This document shows positions 15,297 to 25,343 of a stretch of 64,000 nucleotides of DNA, one piece after another. Under the pieces are notes generated by a model. It was not told the DNA's origin, searched no databases, and worked only from the letters and a program-made list of their open reading frames with translations. Source of the DNA: Ampullimonas aquatilis (GTDB lineage: Bacteria; Pseudomonadota; Gammaproteobacteria; Burkholderiales; Burkholderiaceae_D); contig NZ_CP183834.1 of the NCBI RefSeq assembly GCF_049675895.1, positions 2,604,001 to 2,668,000 on the forward strand. The letters run 5' to 3'. The translations under genes and the position numbers were made by a program. Positions within the stretch are counted from its first letter, which is position 1; every line of letters begins with the position of its first letter.

Positions 15297-16793
15297 TCAG
15301 ACGCCCAAGGTTTTAGCGATGACTTGTGTGCAAAAAGTCATCAAGGAACTTGGCACCAGACCCAGACCCAGCAAAGCCATACCATTCAAGCTCAGAACCA
15401 AGCGCATATCACTTTTGGCTTCAATCGTGACCGAACCCTCTGGCTCATCAAAGTACATCATTTTCACTACGCGTAGATAATAGAAGGTACCAATCAGCGA
15501 GAAGAATACCGCCAGAATAGCCAGCCAGACCATACCTGCATTCATGACTGATTGCAGAATCATCAATTTGGAATAAAAGCCAATCATGGGCGGCACACCA
15601 GCCAGCGAGAACATGACCAGGAGCATCATGAAGGCAAACCATGGACTGCGACGATTCAAGCCTTTCAGATCAGACAGTTTGTCAGCTTCAAAACCACTAT
15701 TTTTGGCGCTTTGAGCCAGAAGAATAATCAGACCAAAACTGGCCAATGTAGTCAATACATAGGTCACGGCGTAAAACATTGATGCGCTATAGGCATCAAC
15801 TGAAGAGGCGGTACTGCCAGAAACCACACCGGTCGCCAGCCCCAAAATCAGAAAGCCCATATGTGAAATCGTGGAGTAAGCCAGCATCCGCTTGAGATTG
15901 GTTTGTGCAATCGCAGCCAGATTACCCACGGCCATGGAAAGAATCGCCATGATCACCAACATCTGCTGCCAATCCAGTGCCAGCGGCAGCAAAGCCTCTA
16001 CCAGTAATCTGAAGGCAATCGCAAAACCTGCCAGCTTGGGTGCTGCACCAATCAGCAAGGTGACAGGCGTCGGTGCACCGTGATAAACGTCAGGCACCCA
16101 CATGTGGAACGGTGCTGCACCCAGTTTAAAAGCCAGTCCAGCCACGATAAATACCGTACCAAACACCAGTACAGTTTTGTTGATCGTGCCTGAACGAATC
16201 ACATTGAGTACCTCTGGCACATCGAGTGTGCCAGTTGCACCATAAAGCATGGACATGCCATACAGCAGGAAACCCGATGCCAGTGCGCCCAGGATGAAAT
16301 ACTTCATCGCGGCCTCAGTTGACTGGAAGGAGTCACGGCGCAACGCCACCAGTGCATACAAGGACAGTGAGAGCAGCTCCAGACCGAGATAAATCGACAG
16401 AAAATTATTGCCCGAAATCATGATCATCTGGCCGAGCAGAGCAAACAGTGACAAGGTATACAACTCGCCACCACGGCCATTGGAAATGATGGCGCGCTCA
16501 ATACCATACTGACGAGCATAAGTCAGTGTGATGGCGGTAGCAATATAGGAAAAAAGCTTTAAGGAATTGGATAGTGGATCACTGACAAACAAGCCTTTAA
16601 AACCAACCAGCTTACGGACATCGCCCATCAGGGAAAAGCTCATCACAGCACAGACAGCCAATGTGGCAAGACTCAAGTAATAAGTAAGACGACGCTCTTC
16701 TGATTTCACAAACAAGTCAACAATCATGATCACCGAGGTGGCGATCAGCAGGAAAATTTCTGGATAGGCAGGGCTAAGATCAATATTTAACAT
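15297..16793 (-). CDS. nuoN: NADH-quinone oxidoreductase subunit N
   Basis: This 498-residue antiporter-like membrane subunit of complex I has about 14 helices. The Mrp-type core includes YLGLELLSLSLYALVALRR (with the key Glu), GAAPFHMWVPDVYHGAPTPV with its ion-channel lysine region, and LKRMLAYSTISHMGF. It takes part in proton pumping. It is last of the fourteen nuo genes, 12 bp after nuoM. Confidence 0.97.
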   Translation of the reverse strand: MLNIDLSPAYPEIFLLIATSVIMIVDLFVKSEERRLTYYLSLATLAVCAVMSFSLMGDVRKLVGFKGLFVSDPLSNSLKLFSYIATAITLTYARQYGIERAIISNGRGGELYTLSLFALLGQMIMISGNNFLSIYLGLELLSLSLYALVALRRDSFQSTEAAMKYFILGALASGFLLYGMSMLYGATGTLDVPEVLNVIRSGTINKTVLVFGTVFIVAGLAFKLGAAPFHMWVPDVYHGAPTPVTLLIGAAPKLAGFAIAFRLLVEALLPLALDWQQMLVIMAILSMAVGNLAAIAQTNLKRMLAYSTISHMGFLILGLATGVVSGSTASSVDAYSASMFYAVTYVLTTLASFGLIILLAQSAKNSGFEADKLSDLKGLNRRSPWFAFMMLLVMFSLAGVPPMIGFYSKLMILQSVMNAGMVWLAILAVFFSLIGTFYYLRVVKMMYFDEPEGSVTIEAKSDMRLVLSLNGMALLGLGLVPSSLMTFCTQVIAKTLGV

Positions 16794-16805
16794 GGTGAAT
16801 TCCGC

Positions 16806-18293
16806 TTATTGAACCTTGCTGATGGCAACATGCTTGAGCAGTTCAATGACTGAAGCATGTGTGAAGTCAGTTACGGGTTTTGGATATAAACCCATCAGCA
16901 GGACCATGGCAGCCAATATGAAAAGAATCAGAAACTCGCGAGCATTGATGTCAGTCAATTCAGCGACATGCTCATTGGCAACCTCACCAAATGCAACCCG
17001 TTTGTACATCCACAGCGAATAAGCCGCACCAAAAATCAGGGTTGTGGCTGACAGTAAACCCACCCAGAAGTTGTATTCGACAGCGCCAAGGATCACCATA
17101 AACTCGCCAACAAAACCGCTGGTTGCCGGCAGGCCGCAATTGGCCATGGTAAACAGTAAAAAGAAGGTGGCAAACTTGGGCATGGTATTCACAACACCAC
17201 CATAGTCAGCAATTTGTCGTGAATGAACCCGGTCATAGAGCACACCGATACACAGGAACATGGCACCAGAGACAAAGCCATGCGAAATCATCTGAACAAT
17301 CGCACCCTCAGTCGCCATATCATTAAAGACGAAGAAGCCGAGTGTCACAAAACCCATGTGAGCAATAGAAGAATACGCCACCAGCTTTTTCATGTCAGCC
17401 TGAACCAATGCCACCATGCCAATATAGACAACAGCAATCAATGACAGCGTAATCATGAAACCAGATAAGGCATGACTGGCATCAGGCAGAATCGGCAAGG
17501 AAAAACGCAAGAAGCCATAAGCACCCAGCTTCAACATGATGGCCGCCAACACTACTGAACCACCTGTTGGTGCCTCGACGTGCGCATCGGGCAACCAGGT
17601 ATGCACTGGCCACATTGGCACTTTGACTGCAAAAGCCATCAAGAAAGCAAAGAACAATATTTTCTGAGTCAGCAATGGCAATGGCAATGCGTGCCAGGTC
17701 AGGATATCAAAGCTGCCACCCGATTTGTTGTACAAGTAAATCAGAGCAACCAAGGTCAACAACGAACCTAACAAGGTGTACAGAAAAAACTTGAAGGCGG
17801 CATAAACTCGGTTTGGACCACCCCAGATACCGATAATCAGATACATCGGTATCAGTGTGGCCTCGAAGAATACATAGAACAAGGCACCATCAAGCGCACA
17901 AAATACACCGACCATCAAACCAGAGAGAATTAAAAAGGCCGCCAAGTATTGAGCCGCACGATCCTGAATGACTTCCCAGGCAGCAAGGACAACAAGGATG
18001 GTAATAAAAGCCGTCAGGAAAACAAACCAGATGGAAATGCCATCGATACCCAGGCTGTAATTAATATTGAATCGCTCAATCCAGCTGGTCTTCTCAACAA
18101 ACTGCATGGCAGCTGAGCTGCCATCAAAATCTCTAACAATAGCGACGGTTGGCAAAAAGCTGATAACTGAACCAAACAATGCCAGTACCTTGCTAAAACC
18201 CTGGTTATTTTTGGTACTGGTAGCAAGTACCAGCAGACCGAAAAAGACCGGCAACCAGATTGAAAGGCTTAATAGAGGTAGACCAGTGAACAT
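16806..18293 (-). CDS. nuoM: NADH-quinone oxidoreductase subunit M
   Basis: This 495-residue proton-pumping membrane subunit has the hallmarks FYVFFEATLIPMYLIIGIWG (antiporter Glu), VPMWPVHTWLPDAHVEAPTG and MKKLVAYSSIAHMGFV. Length and motifs match the family. It is in operon order between nuoL and nuoN with 12-27 bp gaps. Confidence 0.97.
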   Translation of the reverse strand: MFTGLPLLSLSIWLPVFFGLLVLATSTKNNQGFSKVLALFGSVISFLPTVAIVRDFDGSSAAMQFVEKTSWIERFNINYSLGIDGISIWFVFLTAFITILVVLAAWEVIQDRAAQYLAAFLILSGLMVGVFCALDGALFYVFFEATLIPMYLIIGIWGGPNRVYAAFKFFLYTLLGSLLTLVALIYLYNKSGGSFDILTWHALPLPLLTQKILFFAFLMAFAVKVPMWPVHTWLPDAHVEAPTGGSVVLAAIMLKLGAYGFLRFSLPILPDASHALSGFMITLSLIAVVYIGMVALVQADMKKLVAYSSIAHMGFVTLGFFVFNDMATEGAIVQMISHGFVSGAMFLCIGVLYDRVHSRQIADYGGVVNTMPKFATFFLLFTMANCGLPATSGFVGEFMVILGAVEYNFWVGLLSATTLIFGAAYSLWMYKRVAFGEVANEHVAELTDINAREFLILFILAAMVLLMGLYPKPVTDFTHASVIELLKHVAISKVQ

Positions 18294-18319
18294 AATTTAT
18301 ATGGGAAAAACCCGCTGTT

Positions 18320-20329
18320 TTACTTGATGAGGAAAAGGAAAGCAGTCAGAAGCAGGCCGACGCCAATAATCATGGAGAAGGCATAATCATAAATAAAGCC
18401 TGACTGGAAGCGGCGCACGACAGAGGAAATAAACCCAATCAGTTTGGCACTACCATTGACGAGCAAACCATCAATCAGAGTCTGATCCCCTACTTTCCAG
18501 AGCAACTTGCCAATACCACACGCACCGCCCGCAAAGAACAACTGATTAAATTTATCCATGTAGTATTTGTTATCAAGAATCTGATAAATCAAACCAAACT
18601 TGCTCTTGATCACACGTGGTACTGCTGGATTAATCATGTAGCAGTAGTAAGACAAAGCCACACCAGCAATTGCCAACCAAAGTGGCAGTGTTGTTACCGA
18701 GTGCAAAGCCATGGCAACCGCGCCGTGAAACTCTTCCTTGAGTTCATGCATCGCATGATGGTGTTCTGAAACAAAAATGACGTTCTTGAAGAAATCACCA
18801 AACAACATCGGCTCAATGGCAACCGCACCAATCACGACTGAAGGAATTGCCAACAACACCAACGGCAAGGTAACGACCCAAGGAGACTCATGTGGCTTCT
18901 CACCCACTCCCAATCCATGATGATGACCATGATCGTCGTCATCATGTGCATGATCGTGGTGGTCATCATGACCAAAACGCTCTTCACCATGAAACACCAG
19001 GAAATACATTCTGAATGAATAGAATGCAGTCACAAACACACCAGCCAAAACAGCAAACTGGGCAAAACCGGCCCCATATAAATGGGTTGCCTGCACTGCT
19101 TCAATAATGCTGTCTTTGGAATAAAAACCAGAGAAGAACGGTGTACCAATCAATGCCAAAGAACCAACCAAGGAGGTGATCCAGGTGATCTTCATATACT
19201 TCCAGATACCCCCCATATTGCGGATATCCTGATCATGATGCATGCCCATAATGACTGAACCGGCACCTAAAAATAACAAGGCCTTAAAAAAAGCATGTGT
19301 CATTAAGTGAAATACCGCAACTTGATAGGCTGATGCACCCAGCGCTACCGTCATATAACCCAGTTGTGACAAGGTTGAGTAAGCAACCACCCGCTTGATG
19401 TCATTCTGAATAATGCCCAGAAAGCCCATGAACAAGGCTGTGATACTACCAATGATCAAAATAAATGACAGCGCTGTCTCAGACAGTTCAAACAGCGGTG
19501 ACATACGGCTGACCATAAAGATACCTGCAGTGACCATGGTCGCAGCGTGAATCAGTGCAGAAATTGGTGTCGGGCCTTCCATTGAGTCTGGCAACCAGAC
19601 ATGCAAAGGAAACTGTGCCGACTTACCCATGGCACCAATAAACAGACAGATGCAAGTTACAGAAAGCAGCATCCAGTGAGTACCGGGGAAAGTAAGCGTA
19701 GATAACTCTTCAGCCTTGGCAAAAACTTCACCATAGTTCATGGTGCCGGTATAAGCCAGAATCAAACCGATACCCAAGATAAAACCAAAGTCACCGACCC
19801 GGTTGACCAGAAATGCCTTCATGTTGGCAAAAATAGCTGTCGGTTTGGTAAACCAAAAACCAATCAAAAGATAGGACACCAAACCAACCGCCTCCCAACC
19901 AAAGAACAATTGCAGGAAGTTGTTAGCCATGACCAACATCAACATTGAAAAAGTAAATAACGAAATATAGGAAAAGAAACGTTGATAGCCAGGATCTTCT
20001 TCCATATACCCAATAGTATAGATATGCACCATCAGTGACACGAATGTCACGACGCACATCATCATGGCTGACAGCGCATCAATCTGGAAACCAACCTCCA
20101 GCTTTAGATCACCTAAACTCATCCACTGGTAAATGGTGCCATTGAATGTTTCACCATGAAGTACATCCATGAAGGTCATGACAGACAAGACCAATGCAAC
20201 TGCCACGCCCAAAATAGTGACAGTGTGAGCCCCTTTACGGCCAATCAGTTTACCGAAAAGACCAGCACAAACCGCACCAAATAAGGGGGCCAGGGGAATT
20301 ACGGATAACAGGGTGGAATTTAAAGCCAT
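18320..20329 (-). CDS. nuoL: NADH-quinone oxidoreductase subunit L
   Basis: This 669-residue distal antiporter-like subunit has LQLFFGWEAVGLVSYLLIGF, QFPLHVWLPDSMEGPTPISA and IKRVVAYSTLSQLGYM, and ends with the long C-terminal region that forms the lateral helix. Residues about 453-480 are an unusually His/Asp-rich loop (HDDHHDHAHDDDDHGHHHG) between helices. I recall similar loops in other Burkholderiales NuoL proteins, so it is probably a lineage feature. It starts 6 bp before nuoK ends. Confidence 0.97.
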   Translation of the reverse strand: MALNSTLLSVIPLAPLFGAVCAGLFGKLIGRKGAHTVTILGVAVALVLSVMTFMDVLHGETFNGTIYQWMSLGDLKLEVGFQIDALSAMMMCVVTFVSLMVHIYTIGYMEEDPGYQRFFSYISLFTFSMLMLVMANNFLQLFFGWEAVGLVSYLLIGFWFTKPTAIFANMKAFLVNRVGDFGFILGIGLILAYTGTMNYGEVFAKAEELSTLTFPGTHWMLLSVTCICLFIGAMGKSAQFPLHVWLPDSMEGPTPISALIHAATMVTAGIFMVSRMSPLFELSETALSFILIIGSITALFMGFLGIIQNDIKRVVAYSTLSQLGYMTVALGASAYQVAVFHLMTHAFFKALLFLGAGSVIMGMHHDQDIRNMGGIWKYMKITWITSLVGSLALIGTPFFSGFYSKDSIIEAVQATHLYGAGFAQFAVLAGVFVTAFYSFRMYFLVFHGEERFGHDDHHDHAHDDDDHGHHHGLGVGEKPHESPWVVTLPLVLLAIPSVVIGAVAIEPMLFGDFFKNVIFVSEHHHAMHELKEEFHGAVAMALHSVTTLPLWLAIAGVALSYYCYMINPAVPRVIKSKFGLIYQILDNKYYMDKFNQLFFAGGACGIGKLLWKVGDQTLIDGLLVNGSAKLIGFISSVVRRFQSGFIYDYAFSMIIGVGLLLTAFLFLIK

Positions 20330-20335
20330 ATTGTT

Positions 20336-20641
20336 TTAACCCTTGAGACGATCCAATTCATCCACGTTGATCGTTTCCATGCTACGGAACAGAATCACGA
20401 GGATAGCCAAACCAATCGCAGACTCAGCTGCAGCCACAGTCAAGATAAAAAACACAAAAACTTGACCCGCAAGATCATGCATATAACTTGAGAATGCCAC
20501 AAAGTTCATGTTGACCGCTAATAACATGAGCTCAATCGACATGAGCAGGACAATGATATTTTTTCGATTAAGAAAAATACCGAGTACGCTGATCGCAAAC
20601 AGAATTGCGCCGAGTACTAAATAATATGCAAGTGGAATCAA
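20336..20641 (-). CDS. nuoK: NADH-quinone oxidoreductase subunit K (TTG start)
   Basis: This 101-residue three-helix subunit contains GIFLNRKNIIVLLMSIELML and FVFFILTVAAAESAIGLAIL, carrying the two conserved membrane glutamates. The frame is open far upstream inside nuoJ, but family length and the MIPLAYYLVLGAILFA start indicate initiation at TTG 20641, with AGAGG 6 nt before it in the 19-bp gap after nuoJ. Start choice is by alignment from memory with other NuoK proteins, which begin close to LxLAHYLVL. Confidence 0.93.
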   Translation of the reverse strand: MIPLAYYLVLGAILFAISVLGIFLNRKNIIVLLMSIELMLLAVNMNFVAFSSYMHDLAGQVFVFFILTVAAAESAIGLAILVILFRSMETINVDELDRLKG

Positions 20642-20660
20642 TGTCGCCTCTGACTGTAAT

Positions 20661-21311
20661 TTAGCTGGCCGAACCTGCTGACTTTTCAGCATCAACGGAT
20701 TCAGTGTCTGCAGCGATCTCTTTTTCGGCCTGCATTTTGACAATACGAATCCTGTCTTGCTTACGGACAGCAATCTGTTCAGAAGGGTTATTAAACTTAC
20801 TATCTTTGCGTTGACGTAGAGTCAAGGCAATGGCTGCGACAATGGCAACCAGCAAGATCACTGCTGCGATCTCTACTGCATAGATATAGTCAGAATAAAG
20901 TAGCTCACCCAGTGCTTGGGTATTATTTTGCGGTGGCAGGTTCACATTGAGAGCCGGCTCATTCACCACAAAGCCTCGAAACAAAATATAAGACATCTCG
21001 GCAGCTATGATGCCCCCCACAGGAAGACCAACTATCGCATGCCGCCAGAAGCCACGACGCATTTCGTCAAGATTGATATCGAGCATCATCACCACAAACA
21101 GAAACAGTACCATCACGGCACCGACATAAACCAAGACTAGTGAAATTGACAGAAACTCGGCCTTCAACATCATCCAAAGGCAGGATGCATTAAAAAATGC
21201 CAGTACCAGAAACAATGCAGCATGCACTGGGTTTTTAGCCGTAATCACTCTAATTGCAGACAAGACAAGTATGGCTGCAAAAACGAAAAAAAGAATATTC
21301 TGAAAATTCAT
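20661..21311 (-). CDS. nuoJ: NADH-quinone oxidoreductase subunit J
   Basis: This 216-residue subunit begins MNFQNILFFVFAAILVLSA and has five helices including the pi-bulge helix region LVYVGAVMVLFLFVVMMLDI, important for coupling in complex I. A charged, soluble C-terminal tail of about 45 residues (KQDRIRIVKMQAEKEIAADT) is longer than in E. coli. An upstream ATG at 21314 is adjacent. It is followed after 19 bp by nuoK. Confidence 0.95.
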   Translation of the reverse strand: MNFQNILFFVFAAILVLSAIRVITAKNPVHAALFLVLAFFNASCLWMMLKAEFLSISLVLVYVGAVMVLFLFVVMMLDINLDEMRRGFWRHAIVGLPVGGIIAAEMSYILFRGFVVNEPALNVNLPPQNNTQALGELLYSDYIYAVEIAAVILLVAIVAAIALTLRQRKDSKFNNPSEQIAVRKQDRIRIVKMQAEKEIAADTESVDAEKSAGSAS

Positions 21312-21396
21312 CATAAGGTCGTCAAACCGTCTCGACACACTAAATAGTTAATCTTTTCTACTCACTGAATTAATCATGTAATCAGAGATTCATGTA

Positions 21397-21897
21397 TTAA
21401 CGGTAAGCAGAATCCTGCTGACGCGCACTAGCAATTTCATTCTCATAACGGTCGCCGACTGCCAAGAGCATCTCTTTAGTGTAGTAAAGGTCTCCCCGTT
21501 TTTCACCGTGATACTCAAGAACATGAGTCTCGACAATGGAGTCAACTGGACAGCTTTCTTCACAAAAACCACAGAAAATACATTTGGTCAAATCAATGTC
21601 ATAACGAGTCGTACGACGTGAACCATCTTCACGTTGATCGGACTCAATCGTTATTGCCATAGCGGGGCAAACCGCCTCACATAATTTACAAGCAATACAA
21701 CGCTCTTCGCCGTTAGGATAACGACGCAATGCGTGTAAGCCACGAAAACGGGGGGACTGTGGCGTTTTTTCTTCAGGAAACTGAATCGTCAGTTTGCGAG
21801 CAAACAAATATCGCCCAGTTAAAGCCATACCTTTAAGAAGTTCTTTCAGCATCAAGCTGCCAAAGAAATCCTTGATGGAATGAAGTGCAGTTGCCAT
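21397..21897 (-). CDS. nuoI: NADH-quinone oxidoreductase subunit I
   Basis: This 166-residue ferredoxin-like subunit has two 4Fe-4S binding motifs, CIACKLCEAVCP and CIFCGFCEESCP. They bind clusters N6a and N6b, which pass electrons toward N2 and quinone. The start MATALHSIKDFF at 21897 lies 1 bp after the nuoH stop; the frame extends into nuoH but has no better start. There is an 85-bp gap to nuoJ. Confidence 0.96.
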   Translation of the reverse strand: MATALHSIKDFFGSLMLKELLKGMALTGRYLFARKLTIQFPEEKTPQSPRFRGLHALRRYPNGEERCIACKLCEAVCPAMAITIESDQREDGSRRTTRYDIDLTKCIFCGFCEESCPVDSIVETHVLEYHGEKRGDLYYTKEMLLAVGDRYENEIASARQQDSAYR

Positions 21898-21898
21898 A

Positions 21899-22969
21899 TT
21901 ATTTCCAGATTGATATTTCAGGACATTGCATCCAGGCACCAATTACAACCAGCCAGATGATCGTCAGCGGTATAAATACTTTCCAGCCCAGACGCATGAT
22001 CTGATCATAACGATAGCGCGGAAATGTAGCGCGGAACCAGACAAACAATGTCACGACAAACCAGGTTTTTGCTCCTAGCCAAATCCAGCCAGGGATAAAA
22101 TCCAAAATTGCAAAAGGTGCCGCCCAACCGCCAAGGAACATGATTGAAGCAAGCGCAGAGATCAGAATCATATTGGCATATTCAGCCAAGAAAAAGATGG
22201 CAAAAGACATGCCGGAATATTCCACCATATGCCCAGCAACAATTTCTGATTCACCTTCGACCACGTCAAAAGGATGACGATTGGTTTCGGCGACACCTGA
22301 AATAACGTAGATGACAAACATCGGTAACAAAGGCAACCAGTTCCATGAGAGGAAGTTAATCCCTTTATCGACAAACATCCCCTTCTCTTGTCCAAGTACG
22401 ATGTCTGTCATGTTCAGACTACCTGTGACCATCAATACTGTAACCAGGACAAAGCCCATGGCAATTTCATAGGACACCATCTGAGCCGATGCACGCATGG
22501 CACCAAAGAAAGCATATTTAGAATTTGAAGCCCAGCCTGCGATAATGATCCCGTAGACTTCGAGAGAGGTAATGGCCATGACAAACAAGAGCCCCGCATT
22601 GACATTGGCCAGCACGGTATCCGGGCCAAAAGGAACAACCGCCCAAGCTGCTAAAGCGGGCATGATCGTCATCACCGGCGCCAAAATAAAGAGCACCTTA
22701 TTGGACTGCGCAGGAACAATAATTTCTTTAAGCAATAATTTAATGCCATCCGCAATAGGTTGCAGCAAACCAAGAGGACCAACCCGGTTTGGACCAATAC
22801 GAACATGCATCCAACCAATGACCTTGCGCTCCCACAGGGTGAGGTATGCCACACACAGAAATAAAGGAGCGACAATCAAAACAATTTTGATTAAAGTCCA
22901 AACTAATGGCCAAAGACTGCCCAGCAGACTCTGACCTTGAGTGGTAATCAAAGAAATCAAGTCACTCAT
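21899..22969 (-). CDS. nuoH: NADH-quinone oxidoreductase subunit H
   Basis: This 356-residue membrane subunit helps form the quinone-binding cavity. Conserved stretches include LTLWERKVIGWMHVRIGPNR, GPLGLLQPIADGIKLLLKE and the acidic loop AETNRHPFDVVEGESEIVAG. Its start overlaps the nuoG stop by ATGA, so translation is coupled. Confidence 0.97.
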   Translation of the reverse strand: MSDLISLITTQGQSLLGSLWPLVWTLIKIVLIVAPLFLCVAYLTLWERKVIGWMHVRIGPNRVGPLGLLQPIADGIKLLLKEIIVPAQSNKVLFILAPVMTIMPALAAWAVVPFGPDTVLANVNAGLLFVMAITSLEVYGIIIAGWASNSKYAFFGAMRASAQMVSYEIAMGFVLVTVLMVTGSLNMTDIVLGQEKGMFVDKGINFLSWNWLPLLPMFVIYVISGVAETNRHPFDVVEGESEIVAGHMVEYSGMSFAIFFLAEYANMILISALASIMFLGGWAAPFAILDFIPGWIWLGAKTWFVVTLFVWFRATFPRYRYDQIMRLGWKVFIPLTIIWLVVIGAWMQCPEISIWK

Positions 22970-25302
22970 ACAGATTTCTCCAAAGTAACCAGACCAAATC
23001 GAGCATTCAAACCTGCAGTTGCTTCACGTCCAAATGCAACACGAATTACATTGTCAGCTACCGCATCATCAATAGTCAGCAAGACCTTAATCGAATCATC
23101 ACCTTGAGTGATAGCAACATAAGCCCCCTGCTCGAGAGAGAATTGTTTGGCAGTTGTAGAAGACATTGTTAAAGCGGGCTTCTTGCCATCCGCAGTTGAC
23201 TGCAATGATTTAGCTCTACGCACAATAGCATCTGTTGAATAGATTGGCACAACACCAAGTAGCTCCGCTTTTCCAGATGTTGCTTGTGAAGGAACACTCG
23301 CTGCTGGCAATGACATCATTAGCTGATTATTCAGCTTAGTCGAATCATATGACTGCAAGGCTTCTTTTTTGACTTCCTCGGAAGAGGCATAGCTAAAACC
23401 ATTTAAGCCAAGTAAATTTGCTAATACTCTTAAAATCTTCCAACCAGGACGCGCCTCACCTAATGCCGGCACAACGCCATTAAAGCTTTGAGCGACACCT
23501 TCAGCATTGATATAAGTTCCAGAGGTCTCTGTAAATGCCGCCAAGGGTAACAAGACATCCGCATAAGTCTGAGCATCACCTTTAAAGTTGTTGATTGCCA
23601 GGACAAAGCTCGCTTTATTCAGTGCTTTTAAAGCGGTAGCTGGATGTGCACAATCAGAACCTGGTTCTACATTAAACAATACATAAGCTTGCTTGGGCTC
23701 TTGAATCAGACTGAGATAATTGGCCTGGGTATTCTTGGGATAGGCACTAACAGCAAATGCGCCCAAGGAATTACCTGCCTCAGTTAAATAGCCTAACTTG
23801 GCGCCAGTCTGTTCAGCAATCCAGTTTGCAACAGCAATGATTGCAGCAAACTGTGGATGGGCTTCAACTTGTTTGCCAAAGAAAATAGCTTTGCGCTCAC
23901 CTGACAATAAAGCCTCTGCCATTTTCTTGGCTGGCTCTGATATCGTTATCGCGGCATACTCGGTCAAAACCAGTTGTTTCAAGTCAGCTACTGCCTTAGC
24001 AATTCCTTGCAACTCTAACAGCCATTGAGATGGTGCCACAACCAACGCACTCAAAACCGGCATCAACAAATCTTCACTGACTGCGCCTAGTGTCATCACC
24101 TTGCCATTACGTTTAACCGCTTGACGCAATCTTTGGGCAATGAGTGGATGGTCTTTACGTAAGCTACTACCAATAACCAAGGTACGCTGCAGTTTAGATA
24201 CTTCGGCAATCGGCATACCCAGCCAAGGAATTTTCTTTTGGTCAGCAACCAAAGTAAAATCAGACTGATGAAGTCGGAAATCAATATGATCAGAACCAAA
24301 CTCGCGCATGACTTTCTGAAGCAAATACAACTCTTCCACAGTACTTGTTGGCGAAACCAATGCAGCAACTTGCTCAGCGCCAAACTTATCTTTGGTTTCT
24401 TTTAAGCCAGCAGCGACAAACTCCAAAGCCTCCTGCCAATCAACTTCAACCCATGCGCCATTTTTCTTTAACATTGGGCGTTCAAGTCGATCTGCGCTGT
24501 TTAGGCCTTCATAAGCGAATCGGTCTTTATCTGATAACCAACATTCATTGATAGACTCATTCTCAAATGGCAGAACGCGCATCACTTTATTGTTTTTTGT
24601 TTGCACTACGATGTTTGCACCCAAACTATCGTGTGGACTGACAGAACGTTTTCTACCCAGCTCCCAGGTACGAGCAGAATAGCGGAAAGGCTTGGAAGTC
24701 AGTGCACCAACAGGACAAAGGTCAATCATATTGCCAGACAACTCTGAATCAACTGTCTGACCGACAAACGTCATAATCTCGGAATGTTCACCCCGATTAG
24801 ACATGCCCAATTCCATAATGCCTGCGATCTCTTGACCAAAGCGAACACAACGAGTGCAATGAATACAACGCGTCATATCCGTTGAAATCAAAGGCCCCAG
24901 ATTTTTGTTGAAAACAACTCGCTTTTCTTCTTCGTATCGAGAACTCGATGCACCATAACCCACTGCCAAATCTTGCAACTGACACTCACCACCTTGATCA
25001 CAGATTGGGCAATCCAATGGATGATTGATCAACAAAAACTCCATCACCCCTTTTTGAGCCGTCACAGCTTTAGGTGATGCAGTTTTAACCACCATACCAG
25101 CAGTCACAGGTGTCGCACAGGCAGGTAATGGTTTCGGTGCCTTTTCAACCTCGACCAGACACATACGGCAGTTAGCTGCAATAGAGAGTTTTTTATGATA
25201 GCAAAAGTGAGGAACATAGGTACCCAGTTGCTGGGCAGCATCCATGATCATGCTACCTTCCTGAACCTCTATTTTTTTGCCATCAATTTCGATTTCAATC
25301 AT
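22966..25302 (-). CDS. nuoG: NADH-quinone oxidoreductase subunit G
   Basis: This 778-residue Fe-S subunit has a 2Fe-2S ferredoxin domain with Cys34, Cys45, Cys48 and Cys62, then the His/Cys motif HPLDCPICDQGGEC, then CIHCTRCVRF with the later DLCPVGAL for 4Fe-4S clusters, and a molybdopterin-oxidoreductase-like C-terminal domain. It conducts electrons between NuoE/F and NuoI. The start is 41 bp after the nuoF stop. Confidence 0.97.
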   Translation of the reverse strand: MIEIEIDGKKIEVQEGSMIMDAAQQLGTYVPHFCYHKKLSIAANCRMCLVEVEKAPKPLPACATPVTAGMVVKTASPKAVTAQKGVMEFLLINHPLDCPICDQGGECQLQDLAVGYGASSSRYEEEKRVVFNKNLGPLISTDMTRCIHCTRCVRFGQEIAGIMELGMSNRGEHSEIMTFVGQTVDSELSGNMIDLCPVGALTSKPFRYSARTWELGRKRSVSPHDSLGANIVVQTKNNKVMRVLPFENESINECWLSDKDRFAYEGLNSADRLERPMLKKNGAWVEVDWQEALEFVAAGLKETKDKFGAEQVAALVSPTSTVEELYLLQKVMREFGSDHIDFRLHQSDFTLVADQKKIPWLGMPIAEVSKLQRTLVIGSSLRKDHPLIAQRLRQAVKRNGKVMTLGAVSEDLLMPVLSALVVAPSQWLLELQGIAKAVADLKQLVLTEYAAITISEPAKKMAEALLSGERKAIFFGKQVEAHPQFAAIIAVANWIAEQTGAKLGYLTEAGNSLGAFAVSAYPKNTQANYLSLIQEPKQAYVLFNVEPGSDCAHPATALKALNKASFVLAINNFKGDAQTYADVLLPLAAFTETSGTYINAEGVAQSFNGVVPALGEARPGWKILRVLANLLGLNGFSYASSEEVKKEALQSYDSTKLNNQLMMSLPAASVPSQATSGKAELLGVVPIYSTDAIVRRAKSLQSTADGKKPALTMSSTTAKQFSLEQGAYVAITQGDDSIKVLLTIDDAVADNVIRVAFGREATAGLNARFGLVTLEKSV

Positions 25303-25343
25303 GATTACCTGTCAATACACATCTGTCAGTCAAACGTTCGCAC

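Noticed and set aside
18890..18975. His/Asp-rich loop of NuoL as a novel metal-binding insertion
   Set aside because: Similar loops are, as far as I recall, common in Burkholderiales NuoL, so it is a lineage feature rather than a new module.
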